NCBI GenBank assembly: GCA_030603805.1
Contig: JAUVXD010000002.1
Span: 124,001-188,000 of the forward strand
Source: Acholeplasmataceae bacterium
Lineage (GTDB): Bacteria; Bacillota_I; Bacilli_A; Acholeplasmatales; Acholeplasmataceae
Reading direction: 5' to 3'
Length of the DNA: 64,000 nucleotides
Shown: in pieces, positions 52,009-64,000 of the stretch
How positions within the stretch are numbered: the stretch's first letter is position 1
How the letters are laid out: each line of letters starts with the position of its first letter
Translations under genes and position numbers: made by a program
The notes under the pieces: generated by a model
Database searches by the model: none
Told to the model about the DNA's origin: nothing
What the model saw: only the letters and a program-made list of their open reading frames with translations

Positions 52009-52036
52009 TAAAAAAGCATAGGGGTTTCCTATGCTT
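52009..52036 (-). terminator. Terminator of the atp operon
   Basis: On the minus strand the stem AAGCATAGG / CCTATGCTT (52014-52036) is followed by TTTT. It overlaps the DUF1146 stop codon. Confidence 0.8.
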
Positions 52037-52244
52037 ATGAGATATAGCCCACGAGAAGTTGTGATAATTTGACCATAATTTCTGCAAGCAAATGGGCAAA
52101 GATTAAAGACAGCAGGAAATAAGCGGCTTTAATCTCCCAAAGTTTAAATTTTTCAAACTTATCTTCTAAATGTATTGCTTTAAGAATTCTTAAACATAAC
52201 GTAAAGAAGATGAGTAAAGATACGAAATAGATGACTGCATCCAT
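52035..52244 (-). CDS. DUF1146 family membrane protein (YwzB-like)
   Basis: This 69-residue protein has two membrane helices (AVIYFVSLLIFFTLCLRIL and AAYFLLSLIFAHLLAEIMV) around a charged loop. Size and position match DUF1146/YwzB, which in Bacillus also lies at the end of the atp region. It starts 12 bases after atpC and shares its terminator. Function is unknown. Confidence 0.82.
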   Translation of the reverse strand: MDAVIYFVSLLIFFTLCLRILKAIHLEDKFEKFKLWEIKAAYFLLSLIFAHLLAEIMVKLSQLLVGYIS

Positions 52245-52256
52245 CGCTCATACCTC

Positions 52257-54043
<1,787 letters not shown>

Positions 54044-54886
54044 CTATACGTTAGCGCCATTGATTACGTCAATGAGTTCGCTTGTAATTTCTGCTTGTCT
54101 TGCCTTGTTATAGACAATGCTTAATTTTTCGACAATGTCATTGGCATTGTCTGTGGCATTTTTCATAGCAATCATGCGTGCTGCATGTTCACTTAATTTC
54201 GCATCCGTAAGCGATTTAAAGATAACAGACTCAATAAAGATAATGAGTGTTTGATCTAAGACCACTTCAGGTGCAACATCATAAATATACTTTTCAACCA
54301 TCTTTTGATTATCCTTAAATTGAATTGGCAAGATGGTTTCTTTTTTTACCACTTGATTGCCTGTATTGACAAAGTGATTATGATATAAAATCACATGATC
54401 AATCACGCCACCTAAGAAGACTTCTTTAATGATTTTCGCATAAGGTCTAAAGTACATGGTTGAGACATCATCACGGTTATAGATGATTTCTTCATTGATC
54501 ATCGGAAGCTTTCTTTTTTGTGCAAAATAGTACCCTTTTTTGCCTAAGACAAAGACTTTATAAGAATCTTTATCTAAGTCCTTAATCTCTTCTAAAAAGG
54601 CTTTAAAGAGCTGATTATGATAACTTCCTGCGAGTCCTCGATCACTGGTGACTAAAACATAAAGTTTGGTCTTTCCTTGGTTTTGTGCTGTAATTCTGTT
54701 CGATTCAAAAATGTTTTGGTCCGCATATTTGATAACATCATAAAGCTTATCAACGAAGGCATCAGAGTGATTAAAGAGTTCTGTTGATTTTTTAATTTTG
54801 GATAAGGCAATGTTATGCATTGCCTGAGTAATGGCAGCTGTTTTCTTAATCGCTGTCATTCTCAATTTGATATCCTTAAGTCCCAT
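54044..54886 (-). CDS. atpG: ATP synthase F1 subunit gamma
   Basis: This 280-residue rotor subunit has long coiled-coil helices at both ends (GLKDIKLRMTAIKKTAAITQAMHNIALSKIKKS and the C-terminal AKLSEHAARMIAMKNATDNANDIVEKLSIVYNKARQAEIT). The conserved VTSDRGLAGSYH lies between. The start ATG overlaps the atpA stop (TAATG). Length and sequence are typical. Confidence 0.97.
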   Translation of the reverse strand: MGLKDIKLRMTAIKKTAAITQAMHNIALSKIKKSTELFNHSDAFVDKLYDVIKYADQNIFESNRITAQNQGKTKLYVLVTSDRGLAGSYHNQLFKAFLEEIKDLDKDSYKVFVLGKKGYYFAQKRKLPMINEEIIYNRDDVSTMYFRPYAKIIKEVFLGGVIDHVILYHNHFVNTGNQVVKKETILPIQFKDNQKMVEKYIYDVAPEVVLDQTLIIFIESVIFKSLTDAKLSEHAARMIAMKNATDNANDIVEKLSIVYNKARQAEITSELIDVINGANV

Positions 54887-56391
54887 TAGACTAACCTCTT
54901 AAGTCCTAAAATGAACGTATCTAGTTCTTTCTTTTCTGGTAAGGTTTTTGTGTCCATCAGGTGCTTATAAATCTTGATTCCTAAATCATGATGTTGAAGG
55001 CCTTGAGTAATTTCTGCTTCAAGTGCTTTGACTTGATCGATATTTAAATCATCCATATGCCCTTCAGAGAGTGCATAGACCGACACGATTTGAGTTGGCA
55101 TTTGAACCAGTTCATGAACATCTTGTTTCAAGAGTTCAACTGTTTTTCTACCACGTTCAAGTCGCTTTTTAGCGGATGCATCTAAGTCTGAACCAAATTG
55201 AGCAAAGGATTCAAGTTCTCTATAATTGGCTAAGTTAATTCTTAAAGTACCCGCAACTTTTCTCATACCCTTCCACTGAGCCGCACCACCGACACGTGAC
55301 ACAGATAATCCGGCATTAATCGCTGGGCGAATACCTGAATAGAATAGCTCTGCTTCAAGGAAGATTTGTCCATCGGTAATGGAGATGACATTTGTGGAAA
55401 TATAGGCAGAAATATCGCCTGCTTTAGTTTCAATAATGGGTAATGCTGTAATAGAGCCTCCACCAAGTTTATCATTTAAGCGCGCTGAACGTTCTAATAA
55501 TCTTGAATGTAGGTAGAAGACATCCCCTGGGTAAGCTTCTCTTCCTGGAGGTCTTCTTAGAAGTAAGGATAACTCACGGTAAGCAACCGCATGTTTGGTG
55601 AGATCATCATAGACAATCAGTACATCTTTACCTTGTTCCATGAAATATTCGCCCATGGTAACCCCTGCAAAAGGTGCAAGATATAGAAGTGTACCTTCCT
55701 TAGATGCTCCTGCAGTCACAACGATTGTATAATCTAATGCTTGATGTTGATTAAAAAGTTCTACTAATGTGGATACAGAAGATTCCTTTTGACCAATAGC
55801 TACATAAATACAAATCGTATTCTTACCTTTTTGGTTCAAAATGGTATCGACAGCAAGCGTTGTTTTACCCGTTTGTCTATCCCCAATAATAAGTTCTCTT
55901 TGACCACGTCCAATCGGAACAAGTGCATCAATGACTTTAATCCCTGTTTCCATGGATGCATTAATCGATCCACGTTGCATAACACCTTGTGCTTTTCTTT
56001 CAACAGGTAAGAAGTGCTTCGCATGGATCGCACCTTTAGCATCTAAAGGTTGTCCTAAGGGATTCACGACACGACCTAAAAGTTCTTCACCCACAGGTAC
56101 TTCGAAAATGCGTTTGGTCGTTTTGACCAAATCGCCTTCTTTAATTTTTTCTGATTCGCCTAAAAGAATGACACCGACATGATGTTCTTCTAAGTTAAAC
56201 ACAAGCCCTTTGACGCCTTCAGGAAATTCAAGAAGTTCGCCCATCATAGCTTGTTGAAGACCATAAACAATGGCAATCCCATCACCAACGCTTAAGACCT
56301 TACCTATATTTTCGAGTTTAACGTCCTGCTCGAATGATTGAATCTGCTTTTTAATGATTTCAGTCATTTCCTGGACTTTGATTTTTGACAA
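54886..56391 (-). CDS. atpA: ATP synthase F1 subunit alpha
   Basis: This 501-residue non-catalytic nucleotide-binding subunit has the P-loop [26 protein letters not shown], and [27 protein letters not shown]. The most likely start is the TTG at 56391, with GAGGTG 8 bases upstream; the ATG at 56367 would delete the conserved N-terminus. It follows atpH by 10 bases. Confidence 0.97.
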   Translation of the reverse strand: MSKIKVQEMTEIIKKQIQSFEQDVKLENIGKVLSVGDGIAIVYGLQQAMMGELLEFPEGVKGLVFNLEEHHVGVILLGESEKIKEGDLVKTTKRIFEVPVGEELLGRVVNPLGQPLDAKGAIHAKHFLPVERKAQGVMQRGSINASMETGIKVIDALVPIGRGQRELIIGDRQTGKTTLAVDTILNQKGKNTICIYVAIGQKESSVSTLVELFNQHQALDYTIVVTAGASKEGTLLYLAPFAGVTMGEYFMEQGKDVLIVYDDLTKHAVAYRELSLLLRRPPGREAYPGDVFYLHSRLLERSARLNDKLGGGSITALPIIETKAGDISAYISTNVISITDGQIFLEAELFYSGIRPAINAGLSVSRVGGAAQWKGMRKVAGTLRINLANYRELESFAQFGSDLDASAKKRLERGRKTVELLKQDVHELVQMPTQIVSVYALSEGHMDDLNIDQVKALEAEITQGLQHHDLGIKIYKHLMDTKTLPEKKELDTFILGLKRLV

Positions 56392-56401
56392 TGTCTACAC
56401 C

Positions 56402-56914
56402 TCAAATCGTTAGATATAATTCTTCAAGTTCACGTGCAATGGAACGGTCTAAGGACTGTCCTTGATAGACAATCTTAAGTCCTCCTAAAAGATTAGGGTC
56501 AATGGTGATATGAAGCTCAACCTTTCGGTTGGGAAAACGTGGCTCAACCGCTTTTTTTAGCCTAGCCTCTGTTTCTTTAGATACGGGTTTTGCAGAATAA
56601 ATATGAAGATGTGCAATTTTATGATGGATGCGTGTTAAATGAATCCATTCTGTGTAAATCTCTTTGTATTCATAAATCAATTTTTTTAAAACAAGTGTTT
56701 TGAGGAAAGCTAAAAATGAGACATCGTATTCCAATGCGTCGATCATCTTGACCTTTTCTTTAAAATCAACCATCGGTGAATCCATCAGAACAAGCCATTC
56801 TGGATGTTTTTCAACCGTATCTTTGAAATCTTCGAAATGATAGGTCAAAGTATCAATCTTCTGTGCTTCTTTAGCAATCTCAAAGAGTGCTTTGGCAACA
56901 TTAGAAAAACTCAT
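56402..56914 (-). CDS. atpH: ATP synthase F1 subunit delta
   Basis: This 170-residue peripheral-stalk subunit has the N-terminal helical domain (SFSNVAKALFEIAKEAQKIDT) and C-terminal LLGGLKIVYQGQSLDRSIARELEEL, both typical. It joins F1 alpha to the b subunit dimer. The ATG overlaps the atpF stop (ATGA). Confidence 0.94.
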   Translation of the reverse strand: MSFSNVAKALFEIAKEAQKIDTLTYHFEDFKDTVEKHPEWLVLMDSPMVDFKEKVKMIDALEYDVSFLAFLKTLVLKKLIYEYKEIYTEWIHLTRIHHKIAHLHIYSAKPVSKETEARLKKAVEPRFPNRKVELHITIDPNLLGGLKIVYQGQSLDRSIARELEELYLTI

Positions 56915-57453
56915 GATTTACTGCTTTCTTGCAAGATGTCATCGATGATATCCTGATGGACACTCTCATCGATTTCTCGCTTGACAATTTTTTCAGCTGC
57001 AGCAAAAGCGACGGCCTTAATCGATTTTTTGATGTCTTCATTGGCTTGTGCAATTTCAAACTCAATATCTTTTTCAGCTTGTTCTAAGCGACGTTTCGCT
57101 TCTTTTTTAGCATTTGTAATCAATTCTTCTTGCTGCTTATAAGCTTCTTGTGTCAATTTCTCTTTTAACTTTCTTGTTTCTTCTTTCATGGCTTCATAGT
57201 CATGTGCTGATTTTTCTTGAAGCTCTTGAGCGCGTAGTCTTTCTCGTTCTGCGGATTCTAAAGCTTCCATCATCACTTCACGTCTTTTTTCTAAAAAAGT
57301 CGTGACTTTTTGCCAGAAGAATTTTTTGATGATGAATACCAGGATTACAAAAGCGAGGATGTTTAAAAGAACAATCGACGGATTGTTGAGTGCTGAATAT
57401 AGGCCGTCTTCTATTGCCTTAATGACATCATCGAATACATTTGAATAAACCAC
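56911..57453 (-). CDS. atpF: ATP synthase Fo subunit b
   Basis: This 180-residue stator subunit has an N-terminal membrane helix (IVLLNILAFVILVFIIKKFFW) and a long charged helix (EKRREVMMEALESAERERLRAQELQEK). The start is GTG at 57453, with AAGGA about 8 bases upstream. It lies 30 bases after atpE. Confidence 0.94.
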   Translation of the reverse strand: MVYSNVFDDVIKAIEDGLYSALNNPSIVLLNILAFVILVFIIKKFFWQKVTTFLEKRREVMMEALESAERERLRAQELQEKSAHDYEAMKEETRKLKEKLTQEAYKQQEELITNAKKEAKRRLEQAEKDIEFEIAQANEDIKKSIKAVAFAAAEKIVKREIDESVHQDIIDDILQESSKS

Positions 57454-57483
57454 TGATATCAGTCCTTTGTCTGTTTTTTATAA

Positions 57484-58467
<984 letters not shown>

Positions 58468-58484
<17 letters not shown>

Positions 58485-58878
58485 GGTTTTCTTCACCTCG
58501 TTTTTCTATTATTTCTGTCTTAGGTTTTTTAATGAGTGGTGTGTAATAGAGAAATACCCCAATTTTGGTTGCGAAAAATCCTAAAACTAAGAAAATAAAA
58601 CTATTAGAAACGATTTGCATGTCTAAATCTTTGGTATCAAAATAGACATAAACAACAATGATCAAATAAAAAACATAGCGTTGTGCAATATTTAACACGA
58701 GACGTTCTGTTTTTAGTTCACCTTTAGCTGCATGAATGGCTGTACTATGATTGAAAAGTGACACGGCTGAACCGAGTACAGCATAAAGCGTATAATCTCT
58801 AAAAAATATGAACGTAACTAAGCTTAGGATGATGGCATAGATTAAACCAATAATGCTAATGACGTGTAGTTCTTTCAT
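58468..58878 (-). CDS. atpI: AtpI-like small membrane protein
   Basis: This 136-residue protein has four hydrophobic segments (VISIIGLIYAIILSLVTFIF, YTLYAVLGSAVSLF, YVFYLIIVVYVYF, NSFIFLVLGFFATKIGVFLYY) and a charged tail. Position immediately before atpB and size fit AtpI, an assembly factor for the c ring. The start was set at 58878, with GAGGAAAG upstream, rather than the GTG at 58890. It overlaps atpB by 17 bases. Confidence 0.78.
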
Positions 58879-59080
58879 ATCTTTCCTCACTTTGAATCAT
58901 TTTAATTAACGTGACAAATCCAACAACGACACCTAAAGCTAACCCAATTGCGGTTAGGGTTGTTGGTAAATTGGAGTCAGGATTTATTCTATTTCCAATG
59001 AAATAGCCCACGAGGGCTAATCCGATGGCACTGAAGATGAATTGCATGACGAGCATGTAATTCATAAACAGTCGTTTCAT
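58856..59080 (-). CDS. AtpZ-like (AtpQ) small membrane protein
   Basis: This 74-residue protein has two membrane helices (YMLVMQFIFSAIGLALVGYFIG and LTAIGLALGVVVGFVTLIKMI) with NRINPDSNLPTTLTA between. It matches the F1Fo-ATPase gene 1 / AtpZ family, reported with AtpI to form an ion transporter linked to the ATP synthase. The start at 59080 (MKRLFMNYM) has only a weak ribosome site, and the longer open frame overlaps upp, so it was rejected. It overlaps the AtpI-like gene by 23 bases. Confidence 0.8.
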   Translation of the reverse strand: MKRLFMNYMLVMQFIFSAIGLALVGYFIGNRINPDSNLPTTLTAIGLALGVVVGFVTLIKMIQSEERYERTTRH

Positions 59081-59090
59081 TTTTCTTGCT

Positions 59091-59717
59091 TTATTTGGTT
59101 CCAAACAGACGATCCCCACAATCTCCAAGACCAGGGACAATATAGCCCTGCTCATTGAGGTGACTATCCAAGGCTGCCAGATATATACTGACATCTGGAT
59201 GCTCTCTTTGTAATCTTTCAATACCTTCAGGGCATCCAACGAGTCCAACATAACGGATATCGGTTGCACCTTTTTGCTTGATAATTTCAATTGCTTTTGC
59301 AGCAGATCCAGCTGTTGCAAGCATAGGATCTACGACTAAAACTGTGCTTTGTGCAATATCCTTAGGGAATTTTGCATAATAGACGTGAGGCTGTAATGTT
59401 TCCTCATCACGATAAAGTCCGATGTGTCCGATTTTAGCGGTAGGAATGATATTATGAATCCCTTCTACCATGCCTAAGCCTGCTCTGAGGATGGGTACTA
59501 TCACGACTTGTTTTTCCAATTCATAAGCGGTTGTTTCGCAAATTGGAGTTTCAATGGTGATTGGTTTGGTTGAAAAATCACGTGTGATTTCATAGGTGAT
59601 TAAACCACCAACTTCAGATACGCTTTCTCTAAATTCTTTTGTTCCTGTTCTTTTGTCTCTAATCTTTGCCATTTTGTGGTTGATTAAAGGATGATTAAGA
59701 ATCACTACTTTGCTCAT
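59091..59717 (-). CDS. upp: Uracil phosphoribosyltransferase
   Basis: This 208-residue enzyme makes UMP from uracil and PRPP. The family blocks are [58 protein letters not shown], the PRPP loop [15 protein letters not shown], and the C-terminal [14 protein letters not shown]. It lies 4 bases after rpiB and 10 bases before the AtpZ-like gene. That upp begins the atp operon is common in Firmicutes and Mollicutes. Confidence 0.97.
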   Translation of the reverse strand: MSKVVILNHPLINHKMAKIRDKRTGTKEFRESVSEVGGLITYEITRDFSTKPITIETPICETTAYELEKQVVIVPILRAGLGMVEGIHNIIPTAKIGHIGLYRDEETLQPHVYYAKFPKDIAQSTVLVVDPMLATAGSAAKAIEIIKQKGATDIRYVGLVGCPEGIERLQREHPDVSIYLAALDSHLNEQGYIVPGLGDCGDRLFGTK

Positions 59718-59721
59718 GCGA

Positions 59722-60156
59722 TTACTCCTCTATTTGATTTATTTTATTGATTCTCGTTTGATGTCTAGCTTCAAACGTTGCGCCCATAAAGGAGTCGATG
59801 ATGGCAATCGCTTTTTCTCTGGTGGTTGTTCTACCACCTAAAGCAATGATGTTGGCATTGTTGTGCTCTTTAGCAAGTCTTGCGGTATTTTCATCGTAGA
59901 CGAGTGCTGCACGTACACCTTTGATTTTGTTGGCAGCGATACTAATGCCTATACCAGTGCCACATAAGGCGATGCCAAAATCGTAGGACCCAGAAATGAC
60001 TGCCTCTCCGATTTTTGATCCAAAATCTGGATAGTCAACCGAATCTCTTGAGTGTGTTCCAAGATCAACATATTCAATTTTTTTAGAATCGAAATAAGCT
60101 TTAATCTGTTCTTTAAGTTCAAAGCCACCATGATCACTTGCGATAACAATACTCAT
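59722..60156 (-). CDS. rpiB: Ribose 5-phosphate isomerase B
   Basis: This 144-residue enzyme interconverts ribose 5-phosphate and ribulose 5-phosphate. It has the N-terminal [13 protein letters not shown], the nucleophile Cys in [16 protein letters not shown], and [28 protein letters not shown]. It is the first gene of the rpiB-upp-atp operon, with a good promoter at 60187-60215. Confidence 0.96.
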   Translation of the reverse strand: MSIVIASDHGGFELKEQIKAYFDSKKIEYVDLGTHSRDSVDYPDFGSKIGEAVISGSYDFGIALCGTGIGISIAANKIKGVRAALVYDENTARLAKEHNNANIIALGGRTTTREKAIAIIDSFMGATFEARHQTRINKINQIEE

Positions 60157-60186
60157 ATGAATCCTCCTTTGTTTGACCTATTAGAT

Positions 60187-60215
60187 ATTATATCATAAAA
60201 ACTTGTTTTTATCGA
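60187..60215 (-). promoter_or_regulatory. Promoter of the rpiB-upp-atp operon
   Basis: On the minus strand there is -35 TCGATA (60210-60215), a 17-base spacer and -10 TATAAT (60187-60192), 30 bases before rpiB. Confidence 0.7.
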
Positions 60216-60235
60216 AAATATGGTAATTGATTGGG

Positions 60236-60261
60236 TAAAGAAAAGAATGCAAGAGCATTCT
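60236..60261 (-). terminator. Terminator after typA
   Basis: On the minus strand the stem AGAATGC / GCATTCT (60244-60261) is followed by TTTCTTT. It overlaps the typA stop codon. Confidence 0.78.
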
Positions 60262-62078
60262 TATTCCTGGGTTTCATTATAGTAAGCTCTTTTACGTTCG
60301 TTAGCTTTTAAGATTGCTTTTCTAAGTCTGATATTTTGTGGTGTAATTTCGATGAGTTCATCATCATTGATAAACGCAAGACATGCTTCTAGGTTCATAT
60401 TTCTTGGTTTCTTTAAGACAACTGTTGAATCTTTACCTGCTGAACGCATGTTAGTCAGTTGTTTTTCTTGAGTGACATTGACGACCATGTCGGTATCTTT
60501 ATTCGATTCTCCAACAATCATGCCTTCATAGACACTGACTCTTGGGTCTAAAAACATATTGCCTCGATCTTCAAGTCTTCCGATCGCATAAGCCGTTGTC
60601 ATGCCTTGGTTCAGTGAAATTAAAGCTCCTGAACGACGATTGCCAACAGCATCATGAACCACAGGTCGATAATCTAAGAAGATATGTGAAAGCATACCGT
60701 ATCCTTTGGTTGCAGTTAAAAACTGTGTCATAAATCCAATTAAACCACGTGATGGCATAATGTAGTGAATTCTAGAATAGTCTTTATTTTGATTCATGGA
60801 AACTAAGTCACCTTTGCGTTCACCAAGCATTTCGATGATGGTGCCCATATGTTCAGTAGGTAAGTCTACTTGCACATCTTCATAGGGTTCGTGTTTAACA
60901 CCATCAATCATTTTAACAATAACTCTAGGTCTTGAAACTTGGAATTCAAAGCCTTCTCTTCTCATATTTTCAATGAGGATGCCTAAGTGAAGTTCACCGC
61001 GGCCAGAGACTGTCCAAGCTTCCTGTGATTGTATTCTTTCAACGCGAAGTGCAACATCCTTTTGTGTTTCTTTATAAAGTCTGTCATCTATTTTTGAAGC
61101 TGTTACAAACTTGCCTTCCTTACCAGCAAAAGGACTGCTATTAGTTAAGAAAGTCATCTGCACTGTGGGTTCATCGATATGTAGATGTGGGAGTGCCTCT
61201 TCATCTCCTATCGATGTAATGGTTTCACCCACATGAATGTCAGGAAGTCCCGCAATAGAGACAATATCCCCAGCGTAAGCTTCCTCGACTTCGAGTTTAT
61301 CCATACCAATACTTTGATAGATTTTTTGCACTCTAAAGGTGATAATTGAACCATCTAAACGGATGCATGAAACGGTCTCATTTAAATGAATGGTTCCTTT
61401 ATAAATCTTACCAATACCCATACGTCCGACATACTCATTATAGTCAATTAAAGCAGGTTGAAATTGGAGTGCACCTTCTTTTATTTGGTTGGGTTGTGGT
61501 ACAGATTTGATGATGGTATCTAAGATAGGATCCATTTTAACGGACTCATCTAAGATGGGTTTATAATTGGCAAGTCCTTGAAGTCCTGAAGCATAAATCA
61601 CAGGAAAATCAAGCTGATGCTCATCAGCACCTAAGTCAATGAATAGATCATAGACTTCATTTAAAGTCTTTTGGATATCTGCAAACTTGCGGTCAATTTT
61701 ATTGACCACAACAATTGGAATGAGATGTGCTTCTAATGCTTTCTTTAAGACGAATCTTGTTTGTGGCATAACACCTTCATAAGCATCTACTAAGAGTAAA
61801 ACACCATCAACCATATACATGATACGTTCCACTTCACCACCGAAATCGGCGTGTCCTGGCGTATCAAGAATATTGATTCTATGGTTCTTATAAATGATGG
61901 CTGTATTTTTAGCAAGAATGGTAATCCCGCGTTCTCTTTCGATATCATTTGAATCCATCACACGATCATCTAAGATGTCATGTGTATCATAAGCTTCACT
62001 TTGCTTGAGTAATTGATTGACGAGTGTTGTTTTCCCATGATCGACATGGGCAATAATGGCGATATTTCTAATATTCAT
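60261..62078 (-). CDS. typA: Translational GTPase TypA/BipA
   Basis: This 605-residue ribosome-associated GTPase supports ribosome assembly and stress adaptation. It has G1 [10 protein letters not shown], the RERGITI switch, G3 DTPGHADF, and G4 NKIDR. EF-G-like domains follow, and the C-terminal domain specific to BipA ([56 protein letters not shown]). The ATG has GTAGGA upstream. A promoter with an extended -10 (TGTATAAT) lies at 62106-62134. Confidence 0.97.
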   Translation of the reverse strand: MNIRNIAIIAHVDHGKTTLVNQLLKQSEAYDTHDILDDRVMDSNDIERERGITILAKNTAIIYKNHRINILDTPGHADFGGEVERIMYMVDGVLLLVDAYEGVMPQTRFVLKKALEAHLIPIVVVNKIDRKFADIQKTLNEVYDLFIDLGADEHQLDFPVIYASGLQGLANYKPILDESVKMDPILDTIIKSVPQPNQIKEGALQFQPALIDYNEYVGRMGIGKIYKGTIHLNETVSCIRLDGSIITFRVQKIYQSIGMDKLEVEEAYAGDIVSIAGLPDIHVGETITSIGDEEALPHLHIDEPTVQMTFLTNSSPFAGKEGKFVTASKIDDRLYKETQKDVALRVERIQSQEAWTVSGRGELHLGILIENMRREGFEFQVSRPRVIVKMIDGVKHEPYEDVQVDLPTEHMGTIIEMLGERKGDLVSMNQNKDYSRIHYIMPSRGLIGFMTQFLTATKGYGMLSHIFLDYRPVVHDAVGNRRSGALISLNQGMTTAYAIGRLEDRGNMFLDPRVSVYEGMIVGESNKDTDMVVNVTQEKQLTNMRSAGKDSTVVLKKPRNMNLEACLAFINDDELIEITPQNIRLRKAILKANERKRAYYNETQE

Positions 62079-62105
62079 ATATGTCCTACTTTCATAACCT
62101 CATTT

Positions 62106-62157
62106 ATTATACATGTTTTTTTGAAAAAAACACAAAAAAAAGTCCGAAAATCGGACA
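62106..62157 (-). promoter_or_regulatory. typA promoter combined with upstream terminator
   Basis: On the minus strand the stem GTCCGA/TCGGAC (62142-62156) is followed by a run of eight T and ends the prfA-prmC operon. The run lies directly before the typA promoter with extended -10 TGTATAAT (TATAAT at 62106-62111) and a weak -35 TGTGTT. Confidence 0.7.
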
Positions 62158-62178
62158 TTTTGTTTGATGTGTTACATA

Positions 62179-62649
62179 TCATTTTTTGATAGCATTCATG
62201 ACACCATAATAGATGATAGCCAACAAACTTGTGAATACCAATCCTAAACCAAAGAAAACATCTTTGAGCAAAAACACAAGTTCATCGTGTTTTTGTTTTA
62301 ATGGGAATACAGTCCAATAGTTTTCATAAGTAAGATTAAACTGAAAGCTATCTACGATCCTAATAAAACAAAGGATTCCGAGTGTATAGATGGCAAAAAC
62401 ATGCATTAAGATGAACCATATTCGACTTAAAGGGCGATGATTATCTTTATAATGTGAAACAAAGTTTGAAATCACTATTACTGTCCCTGTGATAAATAAC
62501 AAACTATACCCTATCCAAAGAGTTAGAGGCACTTCACTAAATGTTTGGAATCTTTGGTATTGGGAAACGATAATCAAAATAACGCCGATGATAAAAAATC
62601 CCATTAAGCCTGAGTAAAAGGCTATGTATGTTTTTGCTTTTCGTGACAT
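62179..62649 (-). CDS. Small multi-pass membrane protein
   Basis: This 156-residue protein has four hydrophobic segments (FYSGLMGFFIIGVILIIV, LWIGYSLLFITGTVIVISNFV, IWFILMHVFAIYTLGILCFIRI, FLLKDVFFGLGLVFTSLLAIIYYG). It is basic at both ends. No family is recognised. The start was set at 62649, where GGGGGAA precedes; the longer frame has no ribosome site. It follows prmC by 22 bases and is the last gene of that operon. Confidence 0.7.
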   Translation of the reverse strand: MSRKAKTYIAFYSGLMGFFIIGVILIIVSQYQRFQTFSEVPLTLWIGYSLLFITGTVIVISNFVSHYKDNHRPLSRIWFILMHVFAIYTLGILCFIRIVDSFQFNLTYENYWTVFPLKQKHDELVFLLKDVFFGLGLVFTSLLAIIYYGVMNAIKK

Positions 62650-62671
62650 GTGTTCCCCCATGAGATATCTT

Positions 62672-63520
62672 TTACTTCAATATATCACGAAAGCCTATGA
62701 ATGTAAATCTATCTTTTCCTTGTAAATCTTTAAGCTGAATGATTGTTGCTTGCTCAAAGTGTGTTTCTGCAATCCTTTTTATCGATTCTTTTTGTTGGTA
62801 TCCATGTTCAAATGCAATTAAGCTTCGCTCATTTAAAAAGGGTTTGATTTCTTTAATAATGCGCTCATAAAACTCAGTCCCTAAGAACCCACCATAGAGT
62901 GCAACACTCGGTTCTTTAGAGACAATGTCATCTACAATTTCTTGTTCTGGAATATAAGGTGGATTTGAAACAATGATATCAAACTTACCCTTGATTTCCT
63001 GAAATAAATCTGAGTGAACAAAGTTCACTTTGGCATCTAAATTTCGACTATTTTTTCTTGCAACTTCTAAAGCATCTAAACTGATATCAGAGAGCGTTAC
63101 ATTTAAGTTTTTTTCTTCTAACGCAAGTGCCAATCCGATACATCCTGAACCAGTCCCTAAATCAAGAACATTTAAGTTTTGATTGGAAAAATAGGTGTCA
63201 TAATAGTAAAGCACATGTTCAACAAGTTGTTCGGTTTCACTTCTTGGAATTAAGACATGGTCATTGACAAAAAGTTTGTAGCCATAAAAATAAGCATGTC
63301 CGATTGAATGTTGAACTGGAACATGATGAATTAAATACTGATCTAATTTTTCTAGATATACCTTTTGAAAGTTAGGATCAACTTCAGTTTTTAAATTGAT
63401 AAAAAACTGATGAGGATCTTGATTTGAAAGCTCCATTAAAAGAAGCTTTGCGGCTTCTTCTTCCTTATGATATGTTTTGACCTTTTTATAGGCTTGTTTT
63501 AATAAGGCTTCATAGGTCAC
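62672..63520 (-). CDS. prmC: Peptide chain release factor N5-glutamine methyltransferase
   Basis: This 282-residue enzyme methylates the Gln of the GGQ motif in release factors. The SAM site VLDLGTGSGCIGLALAL and the catalytic NPPY motif in IVSNPPYIPEQE are present. The N-terminal helical domain and the loop RSETEQLVEHVLYY are typical. The start is GTG at 63520, two bases from the prfA stop. It is in its usual place after prfA. Confidence 0.96.
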   Translation of the reverse strand: MTYEALLKQAYKKVKTYHKEEEAAKLLLMELSNQDPHQFFINLKTEVDPNFQKVYLEKLDQYLIHHVPVQHSIGHAYFYGYKLFVNDHVLIPRSETEQLVEHVLYYYDTYFSNQNLNVLDLGTGSGCIGLALALEEKNLNVTLSDISLDALEVARKNSRNLDAKVNFVHSDLFQEIKGKFDIIVSNPPYIPEQEIVDDIVSKEPSVALYGGFLGTEFYERIIKEIKPFLNERSLIAFEHGYQQKESIKRIAETHFEQATIIQLKDLQGKDRFTFIGFRDILK

Positions 63521-63522
63521 GC

Positions 63523-64000
63523 TTATTCACCCGTGAGTTGTCTTTTTTGAAACTCATTTAAAAGAGGTTCTAAGACCAGATCAAGACGACCTTCCATAAT
63601 GACATCTAAGCGTTGAAGTGTTAAATTAATCCGGTGATCAGAAACACGATTTTGTGGATAGTTATAGGTTCTAATCTTTTCACTTCTCTCACCACGACCG
63701 ACTAATGCTTTTCTTTCAGCTCCTTCTTTTTCAAGTTGAGCTTCAATGATGGCATCATAAATCCTTGTTTTTAAAAGTCTAAACGCTTTATCTTTATTTT
63801 CATGTTGGGACTTACCTTCTTGACAAGCAACCATGGTACCAGTTGGAATATGTGTAAGTCTTACTGCGGATTTCGTTGTATTCACGGATTGCCCACCAGG
63901 ACCTGATGAGTTATAGGTATCCACACGGATATCATCCCACTTCACATCGACTTCAATTTCTTCAGCTTCAGGCATCACTAATACAGTTGCTGTTGAAGTG
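63523..64000 (-). CDS. prfA: Peptide chain release factor 1, 5' end outside window
   Basis: This is the C-terminal 158 residues of RF1, which ends translation at UAA and UAG. The catalytic motif [18 protein letters not shown] and the upstream VLPEAEE-like block ([14 protein letters not shown]) are visible. The segment [16 protein letters not shown] is typical of RF1. The Met seen near 63978 is internal; the frame continues through the right edge. The presence of RF1 with standard PrmC is ordinary. In a TGA-stop organism RF2 must be elsewhere. Confidence 0.96.
   Translation of the reverse strand, partial: TSTATVLVMPEAEEIEVDVKWDDIRVDTYNSSGPGGQSVNTTKSAVRLTHIPTGTMVACQEGKSQHENKDKAFRLLKTRIYDAIIEAQLEKEGAERKALVGRGERSEKIRTYNYPQNRVSDHRINLTLQRLDVIMEGRLDLVLEPLLNEFQKRQLTGE

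Noticed and set aside
58856-59320. A 154-residue reading of the AtpZ-like gene from 59320.
   Set aside because: The N-terminal half would overlap upp by over 200 bases and has no family similarity; the 74-residue version matches AtpZ size.

Overview
The window looks like a low-GC Firmicutes/Mollicutes-type chromosome, most consistent with an Acholeplasma-like organism. Genes are short and AT-rich, with strong AGGAGG-type ribosome binding sites. The atp operon is flanked by upp, rpiB, typA, prmC and prfA. TGA works as a stop (for example in ATGA and TGATG gene overlaps), so the standard code is used, as in Acholeplasma and unlike Mycoplasma. The genus is inferred; no rRNA or tRNA gene is visible to confirm it.

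Layout. (1) 1-900: the start of a DAHP synthase gene on the minus strand, preceded by a complete transcription attenuator with a Tyr-rich leader peptide. (2) 990-2406: a PadR regulator and a HAAS-domain membrane protein built of repeated transmembrane hairpins. (3) 2878-8101: a six-gene operon around a TerY-like vWA protein, a PP2C phosphatase and a very large tandem kinase, with small membrane proteins. (4) 8127-15396 (minus): a glycan-use operon with a GH88/GH105-type hydrolase, a GPH-family symporter, a TIM-barrel isomerase-like protein and two large paralogues of unknown activity. (5) 15564-18524: a MocR-type regulator (PdxR-like) divergent from pdxS-pdxT. (6) 18579-29334: housekeeping genes, namely DegV, MscL, a HAD phosphatase, RlmH, a WalJ-like MBL hydrolase, a giant PrsA-like lipoprotein, LemA with a TPM protein, CCA transferase with YhaM, and a RibD/DHFR-like protein.

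(7) 29.4-49.8 kb is an accessory island inserted between housekeeping blocks. Its left part encodes a secreted S1 (streptogrisin-like) protease, a LytTR regulator and a membrane protein whose outer domain resembles the protease propeptide. Then come a phage-type (LLH) holin and an Rhs/WapA-like polymorphic toxin locus. The locus has one long Rhs gene, now broken by a one-base frameshift in a T6 run and by an in-frame TGA. Downstream, in the same orientation, are three further C-terminal toxin-like tails (two orphan, one on a 1-kb copy of the Rhs core), each followed by a putative immunity gene. Two large serine recombinase genes are interleaved between the tail/immunity modules, each with a conserved palindromic site on its 5' side. 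Nested direct repeats (about 183 bp, about 195 bp and about 1.03 kb) bracket the array. I consider this recombinase-interleaved toxin-cassette array the most unusual system in the window.

(8) 49836-64000: YigZ, a CotH-like kinase lipoprotein, then on the minus strand DUF1146, the complete F1Fo ATP synthase operon (I-Z type accessory genes, B, E, F, H, A, G, D, C), upp, rpiB, typA, a small membrane protein, prmC and the 3' part of prfA. The c subunit carries a full Na+-binding signature, so the ATPase is predicted to use Na+.

Relations between genes. The aromatic pathway gene appears controlled by translation of Tyr codons. PadR probably controls its own operon. PdxR probably controls pdxST from a shared divergent promoter. 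The Rhs locus and the protease gene share a duplicated upstream segment and may share regulation.
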